DNA of 64,000 bases from Oreohelix idahoensis. Taxonomy: Eukaryota > Mollusca > Gastropoda > Stylommatophora > Oreohelicidae. Made by a program: the position numbers and the translations under genes. The stretch spans positions 62,001-126,000 of the forward strand of contig JAMPIV010019845.1 of the NCBI GenBank assembly GCA_024509875.1, given 5' to 3'. Every line of letters starts with the position of its first letter. Within the stretch, counting starts at the first letter, position 1. The notes under the pieces were generated by a model. That model was not told the origin of the DNA. It saw only the letters and a program-made list of their open reading frames with translations, and did no database searches. Of the stretch, positions 1-16,839 are shown in pieces.

Positions 1-480
1 GAGATAGTGTAGGAAGAACACATACGAAGTTGCTGTACAGGGAGATCATGTGCGAGGTAGTAATGATTGAACACACATATATTGTGGTAACATATTGTCG
101 CTCACTGAGGTAGTGATGCAACAACACATAAGATATTGTAGAGGAAGGAGATCGCATATGAAGCAGTGATGCAAGAACACATAAGATATTGTAAAGAGGG
201 GAGATCACGTGTGAGGTAGTGATGCAACAACACATAAGATACTGTAGAGGAAGGAAATCGCATACGAAGCAGTGATGCGAGAACACATAAGATATTGTAA
301 CGAGGGGAGATCACGTGTGAGGCAGTGAAGCAAGAACACATCAAATAATGTAGTGAAGGGAGATCACGTGTGAGACAGTGAAGGACAAACACATACAAAG
401 CTGTAGTGAAGTAAACAGACGTGTGATACAGTGTGAGAAGAATGGGTGTGCTGGTTCGGATGAAAACACAAGAAATACAA
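1..480. repeat. 53-bp minisatellite
   Basis: About nine diverged copies of a 53-bp unit. The landmark GAGATC (or a variant) recurs at 42, 95, 148, 201, 254, 307 and 360, giving an exact 53-bp step. Adjacent units alternate between two sub-types (gagatcACGTGTG and gagatcGCATATG), so an older doubling to 106 bp is likely. The array runs off the left edge. Reading frames here are by-products of the repeat. Confidence 0.9.
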
Positions 481-540
481 TGAAGCAATAACACGTGTGA
501 TGTCGGGGGGAAAAACGTACTAAGCGATCAAGCCTTCCGT

Positions 541-1960
541 ATGATTGATCTGACATCAAATGGTGGGATTCATGCTACGAATTACAACATTCCTCGTTGT
601 GTCGATGTAACACTACTTACCACAGAATTCCTATTATCCAAAACCACCAGCCAACAAGTCCTAACAAAGACAGGTCACACACACACAATGTGTCAAGCAA
701 CTTATGATATCCGAACTGAACTTAGGCAAGCTAGGACCTGAACGTGACCGCCCGACTAACGGAGATATGAGGGGAGACAAATCATGCACCACTCACAGAA
801 CCCGGACTTTGAGAGAGTCCGCTCGTGGAAACTCGAGCACTCGCTGCTGTGTCTGCTTATCAGGAAGAGAATGGACGAGGCCGAGCCGAGGGTTGTAAAA
901 GAAATAAGTTTCTCTCCTTTTCTCTGTTATTACTATTCTGGATCACGTTGCATAAATGTACAATTTCTGTATGCATATTTTCAGGCGAACGAGGAAGAAG
1001 TATCTTTTTCACTGTAACGCACATAATCTGGCAGCGAGGTGAGTCTATAAAAGGTATACGGAGACTGACAATCTACATTCTACTAGTTTTCTTAATGAAA
1101 AATTATAATCAGTGGCACAATCGCATCAGCTTTTCGGGAAATACGGAAACAGCCATTTTACTATGCAACATAAACTAAAAACTCATAAAAAGAACACGAA
1201 CGCCTGTCAATATTTTTATGGTGCATTTTTCAGTGTATTAGAAATATTCAAACTCAATTTTTGGGAAAATACGAAAACGGCGCACACTGCACTGTGCTAT
1301 GAGTGCACGCTATCTTGAGTACCCATTATAACTATCCCATAAAGAGGCTAATAATTTATTTGATTCGGATTTCACAGATCTCTTCGCAAGTATCCCGTCA
1401 AGAAATAACGGAGACGTTTAATAATTTAGTACTAATAATAAAAGAGCCACCGAATACTATTTCATATATTTGTAAAACATGAAGTTCAAACTAAAGATAG
1501 TGGATTGATTTTTTTAAAATTAAAAAACAAAGTATCGCAGCAAGTAAGGTGGACGAGTTTTCATTCACGCATCAGTTAGAGACAAACGATACTAACCTTC
1601 TTGTCATCTTCAGACGACGTCAGTTTCCTGTGATTTTAGCTTTTGCCATGACAACCAACAAAGCACATTGACAATCATTTGATCGTGTAGGTGTATACTT
1701 CCAGAAGTAGTCTCTGCTCATGGTCACTTTATGTAGTGCTCACGCGAGGAAGAAACTCAGACAATCTTAAACTATATATTCAGGAAACAGCTAATCAAGG
1801 CAAAAACGTCAATTTTAACCGTCCGTGTATTTAAAAAATTTGGTTAAAGATCTGTTATTTGTAATTCGACATTATTCTGGCAACTCCTGCGACGTGGCTG
1901 GTACCAAACTTTATCGGTTACTGCCGTTCCTTTGGATCTACCGGCTACATGGAAAAGGTG
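541..1960. other. Unassigned sequence
   Basis: Single-copy-looking, AT-rich sequence with a short CA run at 677-688. Several short open frames overlap here, but none shows a recognisable domain or convincing splice borders. I see no gene or element. Confidence 0.4.
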
Positions 1961-1961
1961 C

Positions 1962-1980
1962 GGGGGGGGGGGGGGGGGGG
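1962..1980 (+). repeat. Poly-G tract (19 G)
   Basis: Nineteen consecutive G. It sits just upstream of a LINE fragment. Its length may be unreliable in an assembly. Confidence 0.95.
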
Positions 1981-1984
1981 AACA

Positions 1985-2585
1985 CGCTGCATGAACAGCA
2001 GCTTGATCTCCATATAACTGGGCCCAAGCTCGCGCCCTGGAGAGGACACTCCAGCATCACCCTATAGGTGTCAGCAATTGGTGCACCACCTGACATACCT
2101 GGGGTCTACCATCAATGACAAACTCTCACTGGGCACAGACCCAGTGACAGCCGCATTGTCAAAGCTGCAGCTACCTTCGCTTGCCTCACAGCAAACTAAC
2201 TACTTTTTGGACCTTGCAAAACCTCGAACTGACCTCTTCCGAAGTTGTTTTAGTTATGCAGGTGCTTTAGAATGGAATTCCCTACCCAAGTCTGTCAAAA
2301 CTGATAATTACATCTCATGCAAAAGACATCTGCATTCACATGTCATGAAATCTTGTACACACATTTAACGACAATTCTGTTTCAGTTATTTCAACGTTTC
2401 CATGAGCATTTAACTGTTATTGTAATTTTTTCAATTGAATTTTTAAAATTAAGTAGCTTTATTGCTCTCTTTCTCTCTCTCTCTATCCTTCTGAAAATTG
2501 TATTGCAGGGCAGAAATGTAAAAAGGCAATTATGCCTATTTCTTTACCCTGATGAAATAAAGATTTCGTTCGTTCGTTCGTTCAC
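1985..2585 (+). pseudogene. LINE 3' end (reverse-transcriptase thumb and C-terminal tail)
   Basis: An open frame at 2078-2368 joins two LINE-type signatures. The first is LTYLGSTINDKLSLGTD, typical of the region just after the reverse-transcriptase palm. The second is KPRTDLFRSCFSYAGALEWNSLP, typical of the C-terminus of CR1/L2/Jockey-like elements. An AT-rich 3' untranslated region follows. It contains AATAAAG (about 2557) and ends in a short TTCG tandem tail at 2567-2583, the usual 3' end of non-LTR elements with microsatellite tails. All upstream domains are missing, so this is a dead 5'-truncated copy. The two signatures normally belong to different LINE groups, so the fragment may be chimeric; that is inference. 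Confidence 0.7.
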
Positions 2586-2590
2586 ATCGC

Positions 2591-2613
2591 GAGTTTGGGG
2601 AAACTCCAAACTC
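2591..2613. other. Perfect 8-bp hairpin
   Basis: GAGTTTGG (2591-2598) and CCAAACTC (2606-2613) are exact inverted repeats around a 7-nt loop. They lie between the LINE tail and the neighbouring retroposon. Role unknown. Confidence 0.6.
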
Positions 2614-2615
2614 AC

Positions 2616-2847
2616 GTTTTTTTTGGTTGGTTCTGTTTTTGCCTTCTTCTGGCGAGGCGCGTGCCTTTCAACCTATTTGGTTATATCAGAGCGCATTTAC
2701 CATCCAAAAAAAAGCCAACTCTGTTGACTGCTAACCCGATCAGCGTTGTTAGATACTAAGTCCTGAAAAGGACCAACATTATCTATCTGCTAGAATAAAG
2801 CCCTAAAAAGGACTCGCCAGCTACGCCAACGCCCGAGCTGTGTGTGT
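2616..2847 (-). mobile_element. Short retroposon with two histone-type stem-loops (copy 1)
   Basis: This is the reverse complement of the element at 58819-59066. Shared blocks include the GTAGCTGGCGAG start region and the stretch around TTATATCAGAGCGC. On the minus strand it ends in a run of eight A (2617-2624) and carries two 16-nt hairpins with a 6-bp stem and 4-nt loop: AGTCCT-TTTT-AGGGCT (2799-2814) and GGTCCT-TTTC-AGGACT (2759-2774). AACTCAC occurs on both sides (2609-2615, 2848-2854) as a possible short target duplication. No clear tRNA A/B boxes are seen. Calling it a retroposon rests on the A tail and on the clear duplication at the second copy. Confidence 0.65.
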
Positions 2848-2951
2848 AACTCACAACGAAGACCAACGCTGCGGTATATAACGCCTGCGTCACCAGCACA
2901 CCTTATTAACTACATTGACTACAATGTCTCAAAGACGCTCTTGGCGGTCCT

Positions 2952-2996
2952 GCACAACTAACTTATGCACAACTAACTTATACACAACTAACTTAT
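2952..2996. repeat. 15-bp tandem repeat, three copies
   Basis: CACAACTAACTTAT with G or A in front, repeated three times without gaps. Looser related words continue to about 3040. Confidence 0.85.
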
Positions 2997-3262
2997 ACAC
3001 CACTAAATCCTACTCCACTGAATCCTGCAGAACTAACTCAGAGGCTCTCCTCTATGTATTATCTATCTAACTCTACTGTTCATGAGGAACACAACTAACT
3101 CCACTCTCTCCCCTCTGTTTCGGTTGAGTGCCTTCCTGACGCTATCGTCTTCGTCTGGGGCTCCGATGCGTTGCTCTTCGTTACGTACCTCCTCCCGTTA
3201 GCATTTAGAGAGGTATGATTTCCCTCTCTCCTCTCCAGAATAACTAATGAAGGGGCACTTGG

Positions 3263-3378
<116 letters not shown>

Positions 3379-3680
3379 ACAGGGGCGCTAGGGGTACCTC
3401 ACACCCAAGACCCGTGCACCAAGAAAATTTATAAAGGATCGTTTGACAGGGGTTGCAATTATTGGTTGCTTGCAACCCTCTCAGCAGCAGACTTAACAAC
3501 TCAAGCAACCCAAAGCCTTATGCAGATCAACATTTAATTCTACCGAACAGAACCGAACACCAAACAAACAATCCAACAAACAATCAAACGAACAATCAAA
3601 CGAACAATCAAACGAACACCCAGTCAGTGTTCATAGACTGTCTGAAAAATAATAAATAAAACAATGTCTAAGTGAACATT
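3379..3680. repeat. Unassigned flank with a 12-bp repeat
   Basis: AACAATCAAACG is repeated about four times at 3565-3620. The rest shows nothing I recognise. Confidence 0.7.
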
Positions 3681-3769
3681 AATAGCATGGATAATAACAC
3701 TTACCATAAAGAAAACATGCGCCCACCTGATATCATCAACTATCTCACACACTCATGCGTGTCGTCCAA

Positions 3770-4300
3770 TGCGACTAGTATGGTGTTGTGCATGAGGCTG
3801 GCAATCGCACCGGGTAACATAGGTTGCTACCGAAACCACTACTGCAAGAGCATCTGAATGCTTCATGCTGAGACAAACCACACCGGTGGCCCCATGCTCC
3901 CTCAGGAGCGGAGAAGAGAAATATACATCTGGTACGCCCACGTGCTCTCACAAACCATTGTTCACACAACAATAATAATCAACTGGACATAAAATAATAT
4001 TCTTCAATACATGTACAACAAATAATCTCAATAATGAGAATTAACTACTACCTCTCAACCGACCCACATCAATACTCGTTCCCGCACTCTGAACATGTCG
4101 TAAGTGACAACTGGTGCGCCTGGCCACAAACGTGTCATATGTGACCCCTGACGAGATTGGGAACTCATCACATGAAACACATTATTACAGGAACAACCAC
4201 TGTAACAGCATAAAAATGCTTCTGTTGACTTGTGGTGGACACCAGCCGCATTGGTGTTTCCATGCTCCACCGGGAGCAAACAGAGAAACACCTGTCTCAA
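3770..4300. repeat. Diverged duplicate of about 160 bp
   Basis: The stretch 3770-3925 is similar to 4130-4295. Shared landmarks in the same order are an AACCACT block, GCTTC.TG, and CCATGCTCC followed by GGAGC and AGAGAAA. The copies are clearly diverged, about 360 bp apart, in direct orientation. This could be an old tandem duplication or two copies of an unknown small element. Confidence 0.5.
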
Positions 4301-4329
4301 CTTGCCTTACGCACCAGAAATCTAAATGA

Positions 4330-6689
<2,360 letters not shown>

Positions 6690-6690
<1 letters not shown>

Positions 6691-7840
6691 CTCTAAGTAT
6701 CAATACATACACAACTGTAAGTTCACACATTCTATAACTATAAGACACTAACAGCTTCAAGTTCACACAGACCCTGACCAGCACGACACAAACATCCAGT
6801 TCACACAGTATATGACTAGAATGGCACAAAAATCTACAAGTTCACCTAGCCTCTAGCTAGCACAAAATAAACATCTACATGTTTACCCAGTCTCTAGGTA
6901 GCACGACACAAACAGCTACAAGTTTATCCAGTCTCTAGCTAGAAAGACACAAACAGCTTCAAGTTTACCCAGTCTCTAGCTAGCACGACACAAACAGCTA
7001 CAAGTTTACTCAGTCTCTAGCCAGCACGACACAAACAGCTACAAGTTTACCCAGTCTCTAGCTGGCACAACACAAACAGCTACAAGTTTACCCAGTCTCT
7101 AGCTAGCACAACACAAACAGCAACAAGTTTACTGTCTCTAGCTAGCAATACACAAACAGCTAAAAGTTTACCCAGTCTCTAGCTAGCACAACACAAACAG
7201 CTACAAGTTTACCCAGTCTCTAGCTGGTACAACACAAACAGCTACAAGTTTACCCAGTCTCTAGCTAGCAAGACAGAAACAGCTACAAGTTTACTCAATC
7301 TCTAGCTAGCAAGACACAAACAGCTATACGTTTACCCAGTCTCTAGCTAGCACAACACAAACAGCTACAAGTTTACCCAGTCTATAGCTAGCACGGCACA
7401 AACAGCTATAAGTTTACCCAGTCTCTAGCTAGCAAGACACAAACAGCTACAAGTTTACCCAGTCTCTAGATAGCACAACACAAACAGCTACAAGTTTACC
7501 CAGTCTCTAGCGAGCATAACACAAACAGCTACAAGTTTACTCAGTCTCTAGCTATCAAGACACAAACAGCTACATGTTTACCCAGTCTCTAGCTAGCATA
7601 ACACAAACAGCTACAAGTTTACCCAGTCTCTAGCTAGCACAACACAAACAGCTACAAGTTTACTCAGTCTCTAGCTAGCACAACACAAACAGCTACAAGT
7701 TTACTCAGTCTCTAGCTAGCAAGACACAAACAGCTACGAGTTTACATGGTCCCTGCCTATAACAGTATACATTTCAAGTTTCCAGAGTTTCCGACTAGCA
7801 TGGTACAAACATCTAGAAGTTCACAAACTCTCATATATGA
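6690..7840. repeat. 41-bp minisatellite, about 27 copies
   Basis: The unit contains ACAAGTTTACCCAGTCTCTA and GCTAGCACAACACAAACAGC. Landmarks at 7040 and 7081 give the 41-bp step. The central copies are 90% or more alike by eye. The copies before about 6900 and after 7740 decay gradually, the expected edge pattern of an array kept uniform by unequal exchange. Confidence 0.95.
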
Positions 7841-8395
7841 TGATCTGATGGGTCCTCTACATTACTAGACGCCATGTCATAATGATCTAAACTTCTTGTT
7901 TATGCATCTATTTCATTAGCATGATCTCCTCCAGGCGCTATTGATTGTTCCTATTTTTTTTATTTGTGTGTGTGTGCATAATATCAAACTGGATCTACTA
8001 GAACTAGGAAGGAACGCTTGTAAAATAACATTAGAACAGGAAAAAAAACTGGAAATAAATCTCTAACCGATAAAATTGGAAAAAAGGTTGTTAATGAAAG
8101 AAAAATTAACCCATAGAAATAAAAAAGATAAAGAAAGATCATTAACCAAACGAATAAAGGGTGGATGAATCACAAACGGACAGAAGTGAAATGAAGACGT
8201 AAGGATCACTAAGATATAAAACTGGAGAAGAAACATCAAGTGATTTACTGTGCGACAAACAAATAACAGAGAACTGAACAGATGGGACCAAACATCATAC
8301 AGATCAACTGGAGAATGCCCTGGGCAATATGAGCAACAAAGGATCAACAACCAGAAAAGGATGAGAAGAATAGGATCAGTAATAGACAGAAAGGC
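7841..8395. other. Unassigned sequence
   Basis: AT- and A-rich sequence with a short TG run at 7966-7975. Open frames occur on both strands at 8063-8456 but lack any domain I recognise. Confidence 0.35.
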
Positions 8396-8530
8396 CTCGA
8401 CAGAAACGATCATTAACAGACAGAAACAATCATTAACAGACAGAAACGATCATTAACAGACAGAAACGATCATTAACAGACAGAAACGATCATTATCAGA
8501 CAGAAACGATCATTAACAGACAGAAAAGGT
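8396..8530. repeat. 20-bp tandem repeat, about 6-7 copies
   Basis: CATTAACAGACAGAAACGAT repeats with few changes. It directly precedes the 68-bp array and shares its ACAGAC words. Confidence 0.93.
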
Positions 8531-8569
8531 TAACAGAATAGTACGAATAACGGAGAGCGTTGGCCAGAA

Positions 8570-9410
8570 ATTTATCAATAACAGACGAGGACAGCTGAAC
8601 AGAATGATCACTAATAAACAGAGGGAGGTGGGCAGACAACCACCAATAACAGACGAGGACAGCTGGACAGAATGATCACTAATAAACAGAGGGAGGTGGG
8701 CAGACAACCACCAATAACAGACGAGGACAGCTGGACAGAATGATCACTAATAAACAGAGGGAGGTGGGCAGACAACCATCAATAACAGACGAGGACAGCT
8801 GGACAGAATTATCACTAATAAACAGAGGGAGGTGGGCAGACAACCATCAATAACAGACGAGGACAGCTGGACAGAATGATCACTAATAAACAGAGGGAGG
8901 TGGGCAGACAACCATCAATAACAGATGAGGACAGCTGGACAGAATGATCACTAATAAACAGAGGGAGGTGGGCAGACAACCATCAATAACAGACGAGGAC
9001 AGCTGGACAGAATGATCACTAATAAACAGAGGGAGGTGGGCAGACAACCATCAATAACATACGAGGACAGCTGGACAGAATGATCACTAATAAACAGAGG
9101 GAGGTGGGCAGACAACCATCAATAACAGACGAGGACAGCTGGACAGAATGATCACTAATAAACAGAGGGAGGTGGGCAGACAACCATCAACAACAGACGA
9201 GGACAGCTGGACAGAATGATCACCAATAAACAGAGGGAGGTGGGCAGACAACCATCAACAACAGACGAGGACAGCTGGACAGAATGATCACTAATAAACA
9301 GAGGGAGGTGGGCAGACAACCATCAATAACAGACGAGGACAGCTGGACAGAATGATCACTAATAAACAGAGGGAGGTGGGCAGACAACCATCAATAACAG
9401 ACAGACCGGG
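8570..9410. repeat. 68-bp minisatellite, about 12 copies
   Basis: The unit runs from ATAACAGACGAGGACAGCTG through GATCACTAATAAACAGAGGG to GTGGGCAGACAACCATCA. Starts at 8646 and 8714 give 68 bp. The copies are almost identical, differing at scattered single bases, so the array was homogenised recently. Confidence 0.95.
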
Positions 9411-11120
9411 TTGGACAGACCTTTAATAACAGAGACGGCTGGTCTGAAAGTATCGATAACAGACAGAATGGGTTGGACAGATGTAGCCGTGTGGCCTACT
9501 ACGCCACCCCTAGGATAGAAAGTACTTTAGCAAGTCAGATACACTAGGTACATGTATAGACTAGTTAGTACTCACATCTAGTCACAAACCAATGACATCA
9601 TTTGTCATGGTACTCATGAGTCCATGATGTCATTAAATCTTGTGTGGATTTTCATACAAGATGTACCGGAAAGTCCATAAACTGGAACTATGATTGGTCA
9701 ACGTCCCTTGGTAATAATAAATTTGGTAGAGAGATTTTATAGTTAGTTGGTTTAGAGATTTAATTAACTGACTGTTGACCAAAAAGACCAATCATTAGTT
9801 AGTTTCCGGTGAAGGATTAAAAGAATAACATCCGCCCAAGTTGAGATCCCAAGAAGTCGAAAACAGAAGTAGATTTTATATTGAACCCAGACAGCATATT
9901 GTATGCTCCAATATGTATTGCTTTTCAACAAATCTACAATTGAAATAAACATTCTTTTATATGATTTTGACTGAATTGAGATCTATTCTGGAAGCGAAAG
10001 AAAACTAAAGTAAGACAGTTGTATTTTGATGAAACCTTAAATTAACTAACAGCCATCAAAGTTTTCCTACCACTACTACCACTATCACGATCACGAGCTT
10101 CCTACAAATACTCCTACACTGCCACACAGACCTTCAATAACAGAGACGGCTGGTCTGAAAGTATCGATAACAGACAGACTGGGTTGGACAGACCTTCAAT
10201 AACAGAGACGGCTGGTCTGAAAGTATCGATAACAGACAGACTGGGTTGGACAGACCTTCAATAACAGAGACGGCTGGTCTGAAAGTATCAATAACAGACA
10301 GACTGGTTTGGACAGACCTTCAATAACAGAGACAGTTGGTTTTAAAGTATCAATAACAGACAGACTGGGTTGGACAGACCTTTAATAACAGAGACAGTTG
10401 ATCTGAAAGTATCAATAACAGACAGATAACGTTGGACAGACCTTCAATAACAGAGACAGTTGGTCTGAAACTATTAATAACAGACAGATAAGGTTTGACA
10501 GACCTTCAATAACAGAGACAGTTGGTCTGAAAGTATCAATAACAGACAGACAAGGTTGGACAGACCTTCAATAACAGAGACAGTTGGTCTGAAAGCATCA
10601 ATAACAGACAGATAAGGTCGGACAGACCTTCAATAACAGAGACGGCTGGTCTGAAAGTATCAATAACAGACAGACAAGGTTGGACAGACCTTCAATAACA
10701 GAGACAGTTGGTTTGAAAGTATCAATAACAGACAGATAAGGTCGGTCGGACAGACCTTCAATAACAGAGACGGCTGGTCTGAAAGTATCAATAACAGGCA
10801 GATAAAGTTGGACTGACCTTCAATAACAGAGACGACTGGTCTGAAAGTATCAATAACAGACAGATAAGGTTGGACAGACCTTCAATAACAGAGACAGTTG
10901 GTCTGAAAGTATCAATAACGGACAGATAACGTTCGACAGACCTTCAATAACAGAGACAGTTGGTCTGAAAGTATCAATAACAGACAGATAAGGTTCGACA
11001 GACCTTCAATAACAGAGACAGTTCGTCTGAAAGTATCAATAACAGACAGATAAGGTTGGACAGACCTTCAATAACAGAGACGGCTCGTCTGAATCAATAA
11101 CAGACAGATAAGGTTGGACA
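9402..11120. repeat. 62-bp minisatellite, about 17 copies, interrupted
   Basis: The unit contains GGACAGACCTTCAATAACAG and TCTGAAAGTATCAATAACAG. Starts at 10141 and 10203 give 62 bp. One copy and a part lie at 9402-9481 and the rest at 10127-11120; the gap is the insertion described next. Later copies shift from an ACTGGGTT to a GATAAGGTT variant, so sub-families occupy different parts. Confidence 0.93.
9482..10126. mobile_element. LTR-like insertion (candidate solo LTR), 645 bp
   Basis: The 62-bp array breaks inside the word GGACAGACCTTC and resumes after 645 bp. CAGA is present on both sides (9478-9481 and 10127-10130), so removing the insert plus one CAGA restores an intact repeat unit. 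The insert starts TGTAG and ends CCACA, the TG...CA ends of LTRs, and contains AATAAA at 9942-9947. No coding domain is seen. A solo LTR of a Gypsy-type element, with 4-bp duplication, fits best. Orientation is probably plus from the poly(A) signal. Another TG..CA-ended element cannot be excluded. Confidence 0.6.
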
Positions 11121-11692
11121 TGTCTACATGGAGGGCCTCAAAGTCTCTCCTCGCAGTAAGCTAACATTCCCCTCTGTTTTGTTTGTTTATAATGTAGTCT
11201 TGGTTTCACCCATGATAACTTGTTAGCGATACGTTCGTTAAGCGATCTATCTGGAATAAGGCCTATCCTTTTTTTTCCTGTTCGTCTGCAAAACTTTGAT
11301 CATTGCCTCCATACCGCAGTTTTATTACACTCCTTATCGCCTCAAACAGCCGGTTGTGGTTTTTCTGCATAAATTGTCTAAACAATAGTCACTGGAACAA
11401 TGGTTTTCAACTTTGTAATATCGAGTACTACTAAATCCAGCCAATACGCCCTAGTTACACTATCATTTACTACAACTTCAAAGAACACAGTTTTCACTTT
11501 TCTTACCTCACTTGTATATTAGTTGACGCTAGCTGAGCAACGTTTTAATTACAAGTTTTTACATGACGCAACCACGCGCAGAGGTTTAGGGTTCATTTCA
11601 CTTCGCTCCAAAAAAAAAAAAAAACAGCCTCTGTTTATGACCGATATAGTCTGGGCCTTTCTTATCATCAGACCAGATCAAATACTGTCTTC
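11121..11692. other. Unassigned sequence
   Basis: Single-copy-looking sequence with a run of about 15 A starting at 11611. I see no gene or element. Confidence 0.4.
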
Positions 11693-11815
11693 TCATTGAA
11701 GGTTGGCTAGACTTCCAATTGAAGGTTGGCTAGACTTCCCATTGAAGTTGGCTAGACTTCCCATTGAAGGTTGGCTAGACTTCCCGTTGAAGTTGGCTAG
11801 ACTTTCCATTGAAGG
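11693..11815. repeat. 25/26-bp tandem repeat, five copies
   Basis: CATTGAAGGTTGGCTAGACTTCC repeats; the third and fifth units lack one G, so the step alternates between 26 and 25 bp. Confidence 0.92.
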
Positions 11816-11840
11816 TTTATTAGAATGGATCTGCAACAAT

Positions 11841-12296
11841 CTGAGTCTTGTCTTGATGGTACACTCTGACAGACGATTGTCTAACTCTTGTCTTGATGTA
11901 CTATCTGATAGACGATTCTCAAACTATTGTCATGATGGTACACTCTGACAGACGATTGTCTAACTCTTGTCTTGATGTACAATCTGATAGACGATTCTCA
12001 AACTATTGTCATGATGGTACACTCTGACAGACGATTGTCTAACTCTTGTCTTGATGTACAATCTGATAGACGATTCTCAAACTATTGTCATGATGGTACA
12101 CTCTGACAGACGATTGTCTAACTCTTGTCTTGATGTACAATCTGATAGACGATTCTCAAACTATTGTCATGATGGTACACTCTGACAGACGATTGTCTAA
12201 CTCTTCTCTTGATGTACAATTTGACAGACGATTCTCAAACTATTGTCATGATGGTACACTCTGACAGACGATTGTTTAACTATTGTCATGATGGTT
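11841..12296. repeat. 79-bp dimeric minisatellite
   Basis: Starts at 11934 and 12013 give 79 bp. Each unit is a pair of related half-units of about 40 bp, one with GACGATTGTCTAACTCTTG and one with GACGATTCTCAAACTATTG. A decayed two-half-unit relic with the same words lies at 15930-16015. Confidence 0.93.
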
Positions 12297-13518
12297 GGGA
12301 TAAAGTGGTTATATTCTTGTTTGTCTTGTACCTTTTTCGTCATCGTTTTCATTTTATTTCTTCCTTCTTTGCTCTGTAGTACTCTGTAATATTACCTTGT
12401 TTATTTCCCATCTATGCGCTTTGATGGAACGTTATCGTTTAGCACACCTAACCTCGTTATACAGCATTGTCCGGCACGGGCTACGACAACATGGGCAATA
12501 GGATGAATTCATTTGATAGCTGGGTGTGATGTGTAAATAAGCCGGTGTCAGCACATTTTTGATACAATAGCGGCCAGCCAGAGCGATTGAAAACAAAGGA
12601 CTTTCAAGACGCAGAGGAATGCGTGTTACCAGATTGTATACTCTTTGATGGCTGTAGAAACGTAGATGTCATGTACGTGGCGGGACAATGACGGAATAGG
12701 TTACGGGAAGCCACCCCTGGAGAATAGGACAAGGACACAAAAGACGACGCACTAAGCAGGCGACAAAAGGGGGAACATACTAAAAGCCAGAAAGGACAAT
12801 AACTTTGCGACAAGGAATACCTAATTTCTCTATTAGGCGGTCAGTTACTATCCACGATTACTTTTATCACGGGACATCCAGCACGAAACAGACGAGTTTG
12901 TTACGAGAGCCCACCCACTTTTAGCGTTTGACGGGCACAAAACTCGCAAACGAGCATGCAGTTGTGGCATGGCAAGATGGAATGCGAATTAGTGGATCAG
13001 AAGGCGGATCTATAGGAATCGGCTAAGATTTATCAAATATTGGCTATCAGCAATATACCTTGTATATAGACATGTTCAACAGAAGTGGTACGTTTTACCA
13101 CATCCGCGGAACAATGTCTTAAGCGCTAGCCTGTTCAATTATTTCACTCCAGTTTGGGGGATAATTTCATTCCAGTGGAGTTTAAAGTCTAAAAGCGTTC
13201 TTAAAAGTGTTTGCGAAGGGGAAAAAGTCCTGCAGAAATATGAGACTACACATTGCATGTTTGAAGTCTAATCGGAAAGAAGCTAGTAAAGCCTATGTCC
13301 GGATAGAAGAATTCACAACATAGGACATTATACAAGGAAGAAAATCCATGCCTGCGTTTGTATACGTCAGCGGCGCAGCATTTTGTATATGTTGATTTTG
13401 ACAAATGCATAGTTAAATTAATCATTACAGAGAGAAAGGCATATGTATGATCCAGAACCTCTAGTATATATGCATAAATATAAATATAAATAAATAAATA
13501 TAAACATATATATATATA
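12297..13518. other. Unassigned sequence
   Basis: Single-copy-looking sequence ending in an AT-rich stretch of AAATA and TA words (13470-13518). I recognise no gene, RNA or element before the Tc1 derivative. Confidence 0.4.
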
Positions 13519-15929
<2,411 letters not shown>

Positions 15930-16015
15930 TAGATAACTGTCTAGCTCTTGTACTTATGGTACGCTCTGATAGACTCTTCCAACTCCCATGATGACGGTAA
16001 ACTCTGATTGATAAT
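15930..16015. repeat. Relic of the 79-bp minisatellite
   Basis: Two diverged half-units. The words TAACTGTCTAGCTCTTGTAC, GGTACGCTCTGATAGAC and CATGATGACGGTAAACTCTG match the 11841-12296 array in order. Confidence 0.6.
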
Positions 16016-16835
16016 TACCTTTCCACTCACTTGTCGTCTCAGTTTTTGTGAACTTACATGTATCGTGTAACTTATCTGACTTCAACAATTATCTACAAAT
16101 TAAGCTTTGTTTATTAAATTCAAGGAGCTGACAATTGTTGTATATTATACCTTCTCTGAAATCAGACTTCAAAATTAGTTTTAAAATACTCCTAAGAAAT
16201 ATTGGTACACTAGAGAAATCACAACCCCAACACTTTCTTCCTTACCAACAGTTGTGGGTTATATCACACGATCAAAGTGGAGTACTACTACATACATATG
16301 AAGTAGCGATGACATATTGTGTGCGGGAGGAAGACAAAAGTCTACCAACTGTCATCTAGGAAACACTGGCAGAACAGAGCAGTGTTTCTATTCCTGCCGG
16401 CATAGCATTATTGCTACTTATTGTGGTACAGCGTTAACGCATCAGTTACTGTTACTGTTACTTCTGGTTACACCAGCAGTTTCCAAACACAAAAAACCTA
16501 CTAGCTAAATACGGTCTGATCGAACTCCGTCGCAGATCGATTTATTAAGCGGCGAACGTTAAACTAGGCCAGGCAGGCCATACAGACGTGAGTACACACA
16601 TTGGTTGGACTGGTCACTGTACGCTTAAACATTCTGGTAATTCCCGCGTCACAGGCTCAAACACAGAGTGACATAGTTTCTGCTATCAGCTTGTACTACA
16701 ACTGTATTATGGTAGTGATGAACTATTGTAAAAAAACACTATATCTGTACTTGCTGAGATCATCATCTTCATCGTTCACCTTCAGACGACAACTTTAATA
16801 CGTTCAAAGAAAGCAGTAGTGAGCTTCAGGCTGTT
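16016..16835. other. Unassigned sequence
   Basis: Several short frames but no domain. It adjoins the minus-strand LINE fragment. Confidence 0.35.
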
Positions 16836-16839
16836 GATA

